NCBI RefSeq assembly: GCF_900299525.1 | Contig: NZ_OMKA01000023.1 | Location: 124,001 to 188,000, forward strand | Direction: 5' to 3' | DNA length: 64,000 nt | DNA from: Aquimarina sp. Aq78 | GTDB taxonomy: Bacteria; Bacteroidota; Bacteroidia; Flavobacteriales; Flavobacteriaceae | Shown: piece by piece, positions 37,450 to 47,200 of the stretch | Layout of the letters: each line of letters opens with the position of its first letter | Position numbering within the stretch: position 1 is the stretch's first letter | Translations under genes and position numbers: made by a program | Notes under the pieces: model-generated | What the model was told of the DNA's origin: nothing | Seen by the model: only the letters and a program-made list of their open reading frames with translations | Databases searched by the model: none

Positions 37450-38616
37450 ATGATAAAACGGATACTCAAATTTTTCTTAAAAAGTTTACTTATTGTTATT
37501 GTACTCTGCGTAGCACTGTTGTATATCTTTGATTATGATTATATACTCAAAGGGGTTAGAGTGGTTTATATGACAGGTCACACCACTGCGTATCTGGATG
37601 ATTATTCATATTTTGATAATCGTACTGTAGAAAAAGGAAATGGTACCATTGCCTGGGCTACTCATCCAGGATATAATAAAGTGCAAAGTACAGATAAACT
37701 TAATGCTATTAATGAGGAGCTAGGTACTGTCGCTTTCATGATTATTAAGAATGATAGTATTTGGTATGAAAACTATGCCGAAGGATTTGGGATTGATTCT
37801 AAAACCAATTCTTTTTCTATGGCAAAAAGTATGGTGACAGGTATGTTAGGAAAAGCAATTATGGATGGTCATATTAAAAGTTTGGATCAGCCTGTTGGAG
37901 ATTTTTTTCCTGAGTTTTCTCAAGGTCTTGCAGCAAAAACCACTGTAGGTGACCTTTCTTCAATGTCTTCTGGTCTTAACTGGACCGAGCATTATACCAG
38001 TCCGTTTTCTATTACAGCCAGAGCGTATTATGATCCCAATATCAGAGATATAATGTTAGGATTAGATATTGTTGAAGAACCAGGGCAAAGATTCGAATAC
38101 TTAAGCGGCAATACTCAATTATTAGGTATGGTTATTGAAAAAGCTACCGGGAAAAAGCTCTCGACATATTTAAGTGAGAGTTTTTGGAAACCTTTGGGGA
38201 TGGAGCATGAAGCCATTTGGCAATTAGATGGAGAGGAGAGCGGTATGGAAAAAGCATATTGTTGTATAGCAAGTAATGCTAGAGATTTTGCTCGTTTTGG
38301 AATGCTGTTTAAAAACAAAGGAATGTTCGCAGGTGAACAAATATTACCAGCAGAGTTTACAGAATTGGCAACAAAACCAAGATTTGAAGATGGACAAATG
38401 TATGGATATGGTTTTTGGCTATCAGATCACTTGGATAAGAAAATTTTTGCCATGCGAGGTATTTTAGGACAATATGTAATTTGTATTCCCGAGGATAATA
38501 TTATGATTGTACGATTAGGGCATAATCGTGGTCAGTTTGTTCCAGGAGAATCATTTACAGAAGATTTCTTTGTTTTTATTGAAGAAGCTTACAAAATGCT
38601 TAAGAATGCTTCATAA
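37450..38616 (+). CDS. Membrane-anchored serine hydrolase, beta-lactamase/PBP fold
   Basis: A 388-aa protein with an uncleaved N-terminal helix (about 11-27) and a class C beta-lactamase-like catalytic domain. The nucleophile motif is Ser123-Met-Ala-Lys126 in 'FSMAKSMVTG'. The second motif is in 'FEYLSGNTQLLG', where the tyrosine of the YxN group lies. Members of this family are mostly esterases, peptidases or amidases rather than resistance enzymes, so I would not call it a beta-lactamase by function. It overlaps the exonuclease gene by 11 bases. The 215-base region upstream has only a weak hairpin and no convincing promoter box. Confidence 0.85.
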   Translation: MIKRILKFFLKSLLIVIVLCVALLYIFDYDYILKGVRVVYMTGHTTAYLDDYSYFDNRTVEKGNGTIAWATHPGYNKVQSTDKLNAINEELGTVAFMIIKNDSIWYENYAEGFGIDSKTNSFSMAKSMVTGMLGKAIMDGHIKSLDQPVGDFFPEFSQGLAAKTTVGDLSSMSSGLNWTEHYTSPFSITARAYYDPNIRDIMLGLDIVEEPGQRFEYLSGNTQLLGMVIEKATGKKLSTYLSESFWKPLGMEHEAIWQLDGEESGMEKAYCCIASNARDFARFGMLFKNKGMFAGEQILPAEFTELATKPRFEDGQMYGYGFWLSDHLDKKIFAMRGILGQYVICIPEDNIMIVRLGHNRGQFVPGESFTEDFFVFIEEAYKMLKNAS

Positions 38617-39319
38617 ACTCAATCTAGAACATATCTTGTTTCTGGATATAGAAACTGTTCCTGAACATGAGAATTTTGAAAATCTTAGTGAAGAAACCAA
38701 ATACCTGTGGGCCGATAAAACCAAATATCAACGTAAAGAAGAGTTCTCTCCCGAAGAGTTCTATGAAAGGGCAGGGATATGGGCAGAATTTGGCAAAATT
38801 GTATGTATATCTGTTGGGTATTTTACATTTAAAGGAGAAACGAGATTCTTTAGGACCAAATCCTTTTATGGAGAAGAAAAACAATTACTAATCGATTTTA
38901 AAAACTTAATCGAAACCCATTTTGGGAGACCACATCATTTGCTTTGTGCCCATAACGGAAAAGAGTTTGATTTTCCTTATATCGCCCGTAGAATGATTAT
39001 TCATAATATAGGATTACCGTATAAGTTGAATCTATTTGGCAAAAAACCCTGGGAAGTGGCTCATTTAGATACTTTGGATTTATGGAAATTCGGAGACTAT
39101 AAACACTATACTTCTTTAAAATTACTTACCAATATTCTAGGCATCCCATCACCAAAAGATGATATTGATGGGAGTCAGGTACGACAAGTCTTTTATGAAG
39201 AACAGGATATTGATCGTATCATTATTTATTGCGAAAAAGATACAGTTGCTGTTGCTCAAATCCTACTTCGATTGCGACAAGAAGAATTATTAGATGAAGA
39301 TGAGGTAGTATCTGTATGA
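38606..39319 (+). CDS. Predicted 3'-5' exonuclease, PolB-exonuclease-like
   Basis: A 237-aa cytoplasmic nuclease of the DEDD superfamily. Exo I is Asp14-Ile-Glu16 in 'LFLDIETVPEH', Exo II is in 'CAHNGKEFDFPYIARRM', and Exo III is in 'IIIYCEKDTVAVAQI', with a tyrosine four residues before the aspartate (DEDDy type). This is the PF10108-like family of stand-alone exonucleases related to the proofreading domain of family B polymerases. I chose the ATG at 38606: it gives the usual short N-terminus, whereas starts upstream lie deep inside the hydrolase gene. The gene is convergent with the M14 peptidase gene. Confidence 0.85.
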   Translation: MLHKLNLEHILFLDIETVPEHENFENLSEETKYLWADKTKYQRKEEFSPEEFYERAGIWAEFGKIVCISVGYFTFKGETRFFRTKSFYGEEKQLLIDFKNLIETHFGRPHHLLCAHNGKEFDFPYIARRMIIHNIGLPYKLNLFGKKPWEVAHLDTLDLWKFGDYKHYTSLKLLTNILGIPSPKDDIDGSQVRQVFYEEQDIDRIIIYCEKDTVAVAQILLRLRQEELLDEDEVVSV

Positions 39320-39713
39320 TTTCAACAAAAAATTAACCTTTTATAGTAATTTGTTTTTGATATGGAAAAGAAAGGAAACAAGTCCTTTCTTATTCCATAA
39401 TACTACTAATTTTGACGAAACGTTTACAAAGTCGAGTCGAAAACAGGAGTAACAACTCATTATTTTAATCCGGGTTTGAATTTTTTATTCTTTCTGTAGC
39501 CTACAGAATTAGTTTTAAAACATAAAAAAGTAAATATCCTTTATGCTATTATTTCTCTCTAATTATGACGTGGTGAAAAGAGTGTTTACGAAGTAAGTAT
39601 CTAAGATACAGATTCTATCAATATGTACAAATCTTTTTTGAGATAAAATTTTCTTATGATATTTTTTGGATTTATAATTGATCATACAGGAGATAATTCT
39701 AAATAGTAAACAA
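39320..39713. other. Gene-free interval between convergent genes
   Basis: Almost 400 AT-rich bases between the exonuclease and the M14 peptidase terminator. Short reading frames on both strands show no family features. Apart from the palindrome at its right end I see nothing in it. Confidence 0.5.
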
Positions 39714-39739
39714 AAAACCACCTTGTACAAGGTGGTTTT
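39714..39739. terminator. Bidirectional terminator between exonuclease and M14 genes
   Basis: A perfect 26-base palindrome whose 13-base arms meet without a spacer, built on ACCACCTTG/CAAGGTGGT with A-run and T-run flanks. It lies 21 bases after the stop of the minus-strand M14 gene and can work in both directions for the convergent pair. Confidence 0.7.
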
Positions 39740-39760
39740 GTGCAATATTTTTGATTTTAT

Positions 39761-42700
39761 TTATTTTAAAATAAGTTTTTTAGTTATTGTTTTAGTATCT
39801 GATTTAACCGACACAAAATACATTCCAGATGGTAAATTGTTCAGTTCTATTCTATTTTTAGACATTTTACCATTTCTTACTATTTGGCCCGCTTTATTAA
39901 TAATTCTGTATGTAGACCCATTAAAATTATTCATTCTGATTATAATGAAATCTTTTGCAGGAACTGGGTGAATAACAATGTCAGAGCTTTCTATATCTGT
40001 TTTCACATCTGTATTTAAGTTATGCATTGCAGCATTTCCTACACAAAAGTTTTTAGTATCTTCAGAAGTAAACGATGCGCCAGAAGCTAGTACAGCACCA
40101 GAAGTGCTATTGGTTAGTTCATAGGAACCGTTACCATGACTACAGCAAATTCCATCACCATAAGAATCTTTGAATACTAACGTATAACATCCGGCATCAA
40201 GAGTTTTGGTTATATTAAGAGTTGACCCATCAGGTTGAGATGGATATGTTCCTCCAGAATGTACTACCTGGTTGTTGCTATCTTTAATCTCCCAGCTGGT
40301 TTCTTCAGGATAGTTATCAAAAGTAATACGTAGTTTTACATCATAAGTAGAAGATGCTCCTGCAGTAGTTACATTTAAAGTACTACTTGCTGCAGATTCG
40401 TTTCCTGCTGCATCTTTAGCTTTCACAGTAAACTGGTATGCCGTGTTGGCGGTTAATCCAGTAATATTTCTTGTTGTTGCAGTTACCGATCCAAGATTAG
40501 TAGATCCTTGATATACATCATATCCAGTCACTCCTACATTATCAGTAGCAGCATTCCAAGATAGTGTAAGTGTAGTTTGAGCAACATTAGAAGCTGTTAA
40601 TCCAGCAGGAGCAGAAGGAGCTTGAGTATCTGTACCAGATCCTCCTATGGCTACGGTGTAATCTTCTACTTCACCATAAGAGAAAGATTCACAAGGAGTT
40701 GGTATTCCATTGTACTTCATAGATACTCTCATTCTTGTACTTCCATCTTTTGCACTTGCAGGTACAGTAAAGCTACCACTTACCGGAGTTGTTTGTGAAG
40801 CCGCATTGGTCCATACTTGTTCTCCTGTATCGGCAAAATCTCCATCTTGATTATAATCGATCCATACAGAGTATCCTTCATTATATTTAGTTCCGGTCCA
40901 AGTAGGAGTAATGGTAATGGTATTGGCACTACCTTTAGATAGGTTAGTAGATTCAGCAGTAAAATCACTGTATCCACCACTTCCTCCTGTGGATGTTTTA
41001 TCGATGGTTCCTAATTTTACATTACTGATATATTCGTCATTTACACTTTGACCATTAGAGTCACAGTAGTTAAGTTGTACATCTGTAGTTGTAAAGTTTA
41101 CAGAAGCACTATAATTAGAATTAGTTCCATCGGTACACTTACTTCTTACCTGTACTTCATATGTAGTAGATGGGTTTAATCCAGAAATCACTTTAGAAGT
41201 TCCGTTTTCGGCAGAAGTTGTCCATGTTGTTGTTCCTGTTTGTCTGTATCTTAGATCATAAGTTGCACCTGCTACTGCAGTCCAACCAATAGTAGCTGTA
41301 TCGGATCCCACGGCAGAAGAAGATACTCCTGTAGGTACAGTTGCACTACAAGTAGTAGAACCACCATTATAGGTTATGGTAACATTTGTGGTGTACTCCC
41401 AGCTACCATTATTTACAGTAAGTGTTATAGGGATTTGAGTTCCTGTTGGAGTGGTTGATTTTAACTGAAAATCAATAGCTCCATTATCAGTTCCTAAAAG
41501 TGTGATACTACCATATTGTTTTGGTTGCCCAAGAGAACTTATATGCGAAGAATTTGAGGACAAACTAACGGTCCAGTTAGCTTGATTAAGGCTAAAACGT
41601 TTAATAGAATATGCCACTGTTCCTGATGTATTCGTAATTGTTTGATTTGCATTATCTGGTGTTACTTTTGCATATTTGGCTGCCATCCTCATTATCTTGA
41701 TGTTAAAAGGGTATACCTCATTACATAAAGGAATAATTCTACTGGAAGCTGGCCAGAATCCATCGTTTGAAGATCCTACTTCTGGAGTCATAGCAAAAAC
41801 CTTGGGTTTAGAACTTTGTTCTCCATACATCCAATCATCAGAGCTTCCTCCTGCTGTGTATCCTACTGTTTGATTAGGAGTACCGTATGTATATGAATTT
41901 TCTTCTGTCATGTATGTACATATTTTTACAAATGTACTTTGATCAGGAGTAAATGTATTTGCCTTATATCCCCATGGATGAATCAAAAGGTTACTAAAAG
42001 AATGATAATTAAGTGCAGCTACAAAATTATGTTGATTCGTAAAATCTCTCATCGCCTGAGTTTCAGGTTCAGAAAATTTTGAAGGACCATGATACTGATC
42101 ACTACTTGGATTTGAAGAAGACCCTCCTGGGGCAGCCCATTGATAGCCATAGTTACGATTTAAATCTATACCATATGATCCTCCATTGTTTCGTCTGTTT
42201 TTTCTCCAATATCCTCCTCCATTAGGGTTGGTTTGTTGATTGTGTATGTATCCATCAGGGTTAATAATAGGAACAAAATACAATTCAGTATTGTCTACTA
42301 ATATTTTGATTTCAGGGTCAGAGTTATAATTCTCTAACAGATACCACATATAAAAAAGATTTTGTGAGAGTCCTACCGGTTCTCTGGCGTGATGTATAGA
42401 GGTATAAAGCATTTCATCTTCGTTTTCGTCGGTATCTGCATTATCACTTATTTTAACCATATAAATTGATCTGCCTTGAATTGTTGTACCGATAGATGAT
42501 TTAGCAGTGATGAGTTGAGGGTACAGTTGCCTCATTTTATCCAGTGCAGCTATAGCTTCATCATGGGTGTGAAAGCCTGCCATACTGCCTAAGGAAAAAT
42601 TGCTTGGAGAAGGCACTTGCTGAATATTATTTTGACTTATCTTACGAGCATTTTTTCTATCCGTCCTTTTATTTATCCTGGGAATTCTTTTAGAAAGATT

Positions 42701-42967
42701 ACGAATTTTAATTTTATACCTAACGTTGTTTTTCTTTAGCAATTTAAGATCACTATGAGAGATTTCAGCAGTAACTTTTCCGTTTTCATAATGAAAGTGA
42801 TCAACTTCGAGTCCTTTTGTTTGAAGAGCTTCTAATTGCTCTTTGTCTGTGTCAAAAATAACTCGATAATATTTTTCTTGTGCTTGTAGTATAAACATGT
42901 TGCATAGAAAAAAAATAGTGCATATCCAGAGGATATAGGATTTTAAAGAATTAGTGTTTGTTTTCAT
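39761..42967 (-). CDS. Secreted M14 zinc carboxypeptidase with T9SS sorting tail
   Basis: A 1068-aa exported protease. The order is: signal peptide (to about 30, 'FILQAQ'); a basic propeptide-like stretch (about 31-125); M14 carboxypeptidase domain (about 130-435) with zinc ligands His193 and Glu196 ('HHAREP'), a third ligand in 'NYHSFSN' and catalytic Glu in 'TPEVGSS'; a linker; a fibronectin III domain; a GEVED domain ('GEVEDYTVAIGG'); a second fibronectin III; a Cys-rich ~105-aa module ending 'NFCVGNA'; and a T9SS type A tail starting 'HPVPAKDF'. It should be cell-surface bound or released, acting on peptides outside the cell. From 40032 to 41350 the DNA is virtually identical to the first S8 gene. 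Confidence 0.93.
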   Translation of the reverse strand: MKTNTNSLKSYILWICTIFFLCNMFILQAQEKYYRVIFDTDKEQLEALQTKGLEVDHFHYENGKVTAEISHSDLKLLKKNNVRYKIKIRNLSKRIPRINKRTDRKNARKISQNNIQQVPSPSNFSLGSMAGFHTHDEAIAALDKMRQLYPQLITAKSSIGTTIQGRSIYMVKISDNADTDENEDEMLYTSIHHAREPVGLSQNLFYMWYLLENYNSDPEIKILVDNTELYFVPIINPDGYIHNQQTNPNGGGYWRKNRRNNGGSYGIDLNRNYGYQWAAPGGSSSNPSSDQYHGPSKFSEPETQAMRDFTNQHNFVAALNYHSFSNLLIHPWGYKANTFTPDQSTFVKICTYMTEENSYTYGTPNQTVGYTAGGSSDDWMYGEQSSKPKVFAMTPEVGSSNDGFWPASSRIIPLCNEVYPFNIKIMRMAAKYAKVTPDNANQTITNTSGTVAYSIKRFSLNQANWTVSLSSNSSHISSLGQPKQYGSITLLGTDNGAIDFQLKSTTPTGTQIPITLTVNNGSWEYTTNVTITYNGGSTTCSATVPTGVSSSAVGSDTATIGWTAVAGATYDLRYRQTGTTTWTTSAENGTSKVISGLNPSTTYEVQVRSKCTDGTNSNYSASVNFTTTDVQLNYCDSNGQSVNDEYISNVKLGTIDKTSTGGSGGYSDFTAESTNLSKGSANTITITPTWTGTKYNEGYSVWIDYNQDGDFADTGEQVWTNAASQTTPVSGSFTVPASAKDGSTRMRVSMKYNGIPTPCESFSYGEVEDYTVAIGGSGTDTQAPSAPAGLTASNVAQTTLTLSWNAATDNVGVTGYDVYQGSTNLGSVTATTRNITGLTANTAYQFTVKAKDAAGNESAASSTLNVTTAGASSTYDVKLRITFDNYPEETSWEIKDSNNQVVHSGGTYPSQPDGSTLNITKTLDAGCYTLVFKDSYGDGICCSHGNGSYELTNSTSGAVLASGASFTSEDTKNFCVGNAAMHNLNTDVKTDIESSDIVIHPVPAKDFIIIRMNNFNGSTYRIINKAGQIVRNGKMSKNRIELNNLPSGMYFVSVKSDTKTITKKLILK
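40032..41350 (-). repeat. 1,319-bp near-identical block, copy in M14 gene
   Basis: Direct repeat of 44553-45871 (offset 4521). The two translations differ at one residue, His versus Tyr in the 'CCS?GNGSY' motif, caused by a single base at 40138; every stretch of DNA I compared by eye was otherwise the same. It covers both fibronectin III domains, the GEVED domain and the Cys-rich module. Identity stops abruptly at both ends. Confidence 0.92.
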
Positions 42968-43655
42968 TGTTTGTGTGTTTAAGAGTTAGTTTTTGTTATT
43001 TTCTATATATTATACATGAAGAAAATAGAATGAATGAATGATGAAACATTCTTCATATTTATTTGTCAGAAGTGTAGAAAAAAGCGTAATTAATTCTTAG
43101 GAGTAGGTAGAAATATTTCTGATACTCGAATATGTGTTACCAACATTTATATTAAGATAGTTTTGAGAAATATCCTGATAATTTTTAATGGCTATACGAA
43201 TGTTAGAACTAAGAATTAGTTGTTTTCTTGATGGTTTAATGTTTTTCTTTTTCTCCTGTAGTATTAGATGAGAAAAAGTTAAACTAAATGCCAGTTGAGG
43301 GAAAGCATTTTTGTTAGAATCTTTCATTATGACGAAGTTTGAGTTTTGTGCATGGTTAATATACTATAAATATAATTTTAATAAATCATATATACCCAAG
43401 AATTGTTATATATTTTATACCGTAAGTGTTTGTTTTTGAGAGCTTAAATGTGGTAAAGATGTGATTTCGTTACTTTTTTATGAGTTTTTGAAAAAGATAA
43501 ATTTTTGTTATAAAAAGGTTTATCGCCAATCATTACAAAATAAGAACAAACATTAAAACTAATACATTAAAATTTTTTGTTATAAGTTGATTTGTGTGTT
43601 AAGTTTATAATTTAGAAAACTACTTAAAAAGGCTTTACGAATCAACCTGTATAAG
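42968..43655. other. Gene-free interval upstream of the M14 gene
   Basis: Nearly 700 AT-rich bases. A 76-codon minus-strand frame (43097-43327) has a Lys-rich composition but no family features, no clear start context and no partner gene, so I do not call it. The right part, up to the terminator at 43656, could hold a short + strand RNA. Confidence 0.35.
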
Positions 43656-43704
43656 TCCATAAACATGTTTTAAGATGGCTCAAAACATGTTTATGGATTT
43701 TTTT
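43656..43704 (+). terminator. Orphan intrinsic terminator
   Basis: A perfect 16-bp stem (43656-43671 with 43682-43697), a 10-base loop and a seven-base T-run on the + strand only. No + strand gene lies within 4 kb upstream, so it implies a short untranslated + strand transcript starting somewhere after about 43350. Confidence 0.6.
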
Positions 43705-43806
43705 ATAACTGATAATGAGATAGTTAATTTTTATTGATAGGAAAATAAATCTTACTTAGTATTGTGTATTAAAGACAGAAATAACTCTTGATAGGTGTTT
43801 TTTAAT

Positions 43807-43935
43807 AAAAAAACCCTCTCCATAAAAGGAGAGGGCGTTCAGTAATTATACTTCTATTGTGTCCCCCAACACATTCGAATTATATCGGTACAAGACGGAT
43901 CAATCCGACGATTTCCCTTAATATAATTACTAGTG
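43807..43935 (-). ncRNA. Candidate structured RNA with its own terminator
   Basis: Read on the minus strand, an outer 10-bp stem (43922-43931 with 43841-43850) encloses at least two small hairpins (43896-43907 and 43858-43873) joined by short single-stranded parts. Directly after it comes a GC-rich 8-bp terminator stem (43828-43835 with 43814-43821) followed by seven T residues. The order of closing stem, inner hairpins and terminator is typical of a stand-alone small RNA. No reading frame fits, and the GC content is higher than the surroundings. It could be a member of a known Bacteroidota RNA family such as Flavo-1, which I cannot test, or it could be new. The 5' end is not defined. Confidence 0.5.
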
Positions 43936-44050
43936 AACAGATAAAAAAATCTCCGCTAAATTATACTTTAGAGTATAGCCTAACTATTAAAAATGATGTG
44001 TAAAAATGAGTGTGAAGTTATTTTGAGGGGCGAATATATAGATTAATCTT

Positions 44051-44253
44051 AATAAAACATGTTTTATTACATTAAATTGCTGTGTATGCATAGTATTATG
44101 ATTCTTTTCTTCTATAATAAAACATATAATTAAGGACTCATTGCTTTAAAAGTCATTAGATATGGTAGGCGAGTATATGTGTTTTATTCAAACATATAGA
44201 TTTGCTACTATTGTAAATAGAAAAACCCCGAAACAATTTGTTTCGGGGTTTTT
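44051..44253. repeat. Duplicated 3' flank, copy A
   Basis: This stretch downstream of the S8 gene shares collinear blocks with 47846-48016 downstream of the beta-propeller gene: an AAAACATGTTTT palindrome, a 'gcatagtatt' block, an 'attgctttaaaa'-like block, 'gtaaatagaaaaacccc' and the terminator. Copy A contains a perfect 18-base palindrome, AATAAAACATGTTTTATT (44051-44068). Confidence 0.6.
44221..44253 (-). terminator. Terminator of first S8 protease gene
   Basis: A perfect 15-bp stem with a 3-base loop, arms 44221-44235 and 44239-44253, GC-rich core CCCCGAAACA. It lies 20 bases beyond the stop of the minus-strand S8 gene. A slightly damaged copy ends the beta-propeller gene at 47982. Confidence 0.8.
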
Positions 44254-44272
44254 AAATAATATTGAATTTATG

Positions 44273-47200
44273 TTATTGCTGGATAATAAATTTTTTGGTT
44301 AGTGTTTTATCATTTGATATAACCGAAAAGAAATACATTCCATCTGGCAAACCACCTAATTCTACTCTGTTTTCAGATACTTTACCATTTCTTACCATCT
44401 GACCAATATGATTAATGATTCTATAATTTGAATCCTTAGCATTGTTCATTTGAATCGTGATAAAGTCTTTTGCAGGAACAGGAGAGATCACAAATTTAGA
44501 ATTTTTCAAATCAGTTATTGCGGTGTCATCGCTGTTGATATTATTTAATTGTGCATTTCCTACACAAAAGTTTTTAGTATCTTCAGAAGTAAACGATGCG
44601 CCAGAAGCTAGTACAGCACCAGAAGTGCTATTGGTTAGTTCATAGGAACCGTTACCATAACTACAGCAAATTCCATCACCATAAGAATCTTTGAATACTA
44701 ACGTATAACATCCGGCATCAAGAGTTTTGGTTATATTAAGAGTTGACCCATCAGGTTGAGATGGATATGTTCCTCCAGAATGTACTACCTGGTTGTTGCT
44801 ATCTTTAATCTCCCAGCTGGTTTCTTCAGGATAGTTATCAAAAGTAATACGTAGTTTTACATCATAAGTAGAAGATGCTCCTGCAGTAGTTACATTTAAA
44901 GTACTACTTGCTGCAGATTCGTTTCCTGCTGCATCTTTAGCTTTCACAGTAAACTGGTATGCCGTGTTGGCGGTTAATCCAGTAATATTTCTTGTTGTTG
45001 CAGTTACCGATCCAAGATTAGTAGATCCTTGATATACATCATATCCAGTCACTCCTACATTATCAGTAGCAGCATTCCAAGATAGTGTAAGTGTAGTTTG
45101 AGCAACATTAGAAGCTGTTAATCCAGCAGGAGCAGAAGGAGCTTGAGTATCTGTACCAGATCCTCCTATGGCTACGGTGTAATCTTCTACTTCACCATAA
45201 GAGAAAGATTCACAAGGAGTTGGTATTCCATTGTACTTCATAGATACTCTCATTCTTGTACTTCCATCTTTTGCACTTGCAGGTACAGTAAAGCTACCAC
45301 TTACCGGAGTTGTTTGTGAAGCCGCATTGGTCCATACTTGTTCTCCTGTATCGGCAAAATCTCCATCTTGATTATAATCGATCCATACAGAGTATCCTTC
45401 ATTATATTTAGTTCCGGTCCAAGTAGGAGTAATGGTAATGGTATTGGCACTACCTTTAGATAGGTTAGTAGATTCAGCAGTAAAATCACTGTATCCACCA
45501 CTTCCTCCTGTGGATGTTTTATCGATGGTTCCTAATTTTACATTACTGATATATTCGTCATTTACACTTTGACCATTAGAGTCACAGTAGTTAAGTTGTA
45601 CATCTGTAGTTGTAAAGTTTACAGAAGCACTATAATTAGAATTAGTTCCATCGGTACACTTACTTCTTACCTGTACTTCATATGTAGTAGATGGGTTTAA
45701 TCCAGAAATCACTTTAGAAGTTCCGTTTTCGGCAGAAGTTGTCCATGTTGTTGTTCCTGTTTGTCTGTATCTTAGATCATAAGTTGCACCTGCTACTGCA
45801 GTCCAACCAATAGTAGCTGTATCGGATCCCACGGCAGAAGAAGATACTCCTGTAGGTACAGTTGCACTACATACTGTAGTTGTTCCTGTTAACCCAGTAA
45901 CAATAAGAGAGAAATTTTGACTCCCTCCTGTTAATGTTCCTTTATGAGTAACTGTAATAGTATATGTTCCAGAAGCATTAGCGATATCCACTCTTTCAAA
46001 AGGATCTACAGTATTGTCTCCTGTACCATTTGTAGTAATACTGGTAAGTTTGTAAGGACTAGATGTGGTAGAACCTTTTGTAACCCTAATATCTAAGTCA
46101 TTTACTAATACAGCTGTATTAGAATTTGTTGCAGTTACTGCAGTTCCTGCTCTGTCTGTCCAGGAAATAGAAGCCATTAAAGGACTTGTACCATCTGAGT
46201 CAACAGTTACAGTATACGTTTGACCACTCGTAAGTGTTAGTTCTTCTATTTTTGAAGCAGTTCCTTTGTTAGTAATAGCTTCTGCAGCAACTTTGGCATT
46301 TAATAATCCCCATCCGTACACCGCGTCAGGTCCAGAAGGACCAACATCATCAGCAGTATGAAGTGCTAACCCTTTTAAGGTTGCAGCTTTCATAAAGTTT
46401 CCATTATTACTATTGTAATGTTGTTGTAGTAGTAAAAGTGTACCCGTTACATTAGGTGATGCCATTGAAGTACCAGAGATACTGTTGTATGCTGTATCAC
46501 TATTATCATAAGTAGAATATACACCAGTACCATTACCAGTAATGTCTGGCTTAATTCTATAATCATCAGTTGGGCCTTCACTACTTTGAGAATTGATAGT
46601 CATGCTATTAAGAGTTCCATCATTATTTACATTGGCATCTTGACCATTAGCAACTACAAGATTGTTTTTTGAAGTAGAGTGCCCTGTTAATTTATCATAA
46701 GAAGAATTTCCATCAAGTGGTTGAGCATTTGAATTGTTATCAAGTCCGTCATTTCCTGCGGCAACTACCATAAGATAGAATGGAGCGTTAAACATAATTT
46801 CATCCCATGTTCTGGATTCATCTATATAAGCTCCAAAATATTGATCAGGAACCGCACTGGCTCTAAAGCCATAAGAATGATTAGATAATAACATTCCATT
46901 TGCAGCTGCTGTTGTTGCTTCTGCAGCGTCATTATTCCAATCATGTGTTTTAGCTTTTGCCTGAGAAGCCATTCCTTTTGCATTAGCCTGTACTCCAGAG
47001 GCAACTATCGTTCCGGTAACATGCTGAGCATGAAAACTATTGCCATTAAGTGTTGTAACACCATCATTAATAGCAACCCTGTTATTTCCCCCTGCACCAT
47101 CAAATTCTTGGTGAGTAGGTCTTGTCGCTCCACCATCCCAGACATAAGCAGTCATGTTTTGCCCGTCTAGATTTAGGCCTAAAGAACCTCCTGAGTTTAA

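Noticed and set aside
37450..38616. Antibiotic-resistance beta-lactamase
   Set aside because: The fold and SxxK motif are present, but the protein is membrane-anchored and belongs to a broad esterase/peptidase group; the sequence does not show resistance activity.
43097..43327. 76-codon minus-strand frame in the M14 upstream region, possibly a small Lys-rich peptide
   Set aside because: No signal peptide, no repeat or modification motif, no partner enzyme nearby, and base composition like the surrounding non-coding DNA.
40780..45501. Two identical 66-codon frames, one in each protease gene
   Set aside because: They are out-of-frame shadows made identical by the 1,319-bp duplicated block, not a repeated small gene.
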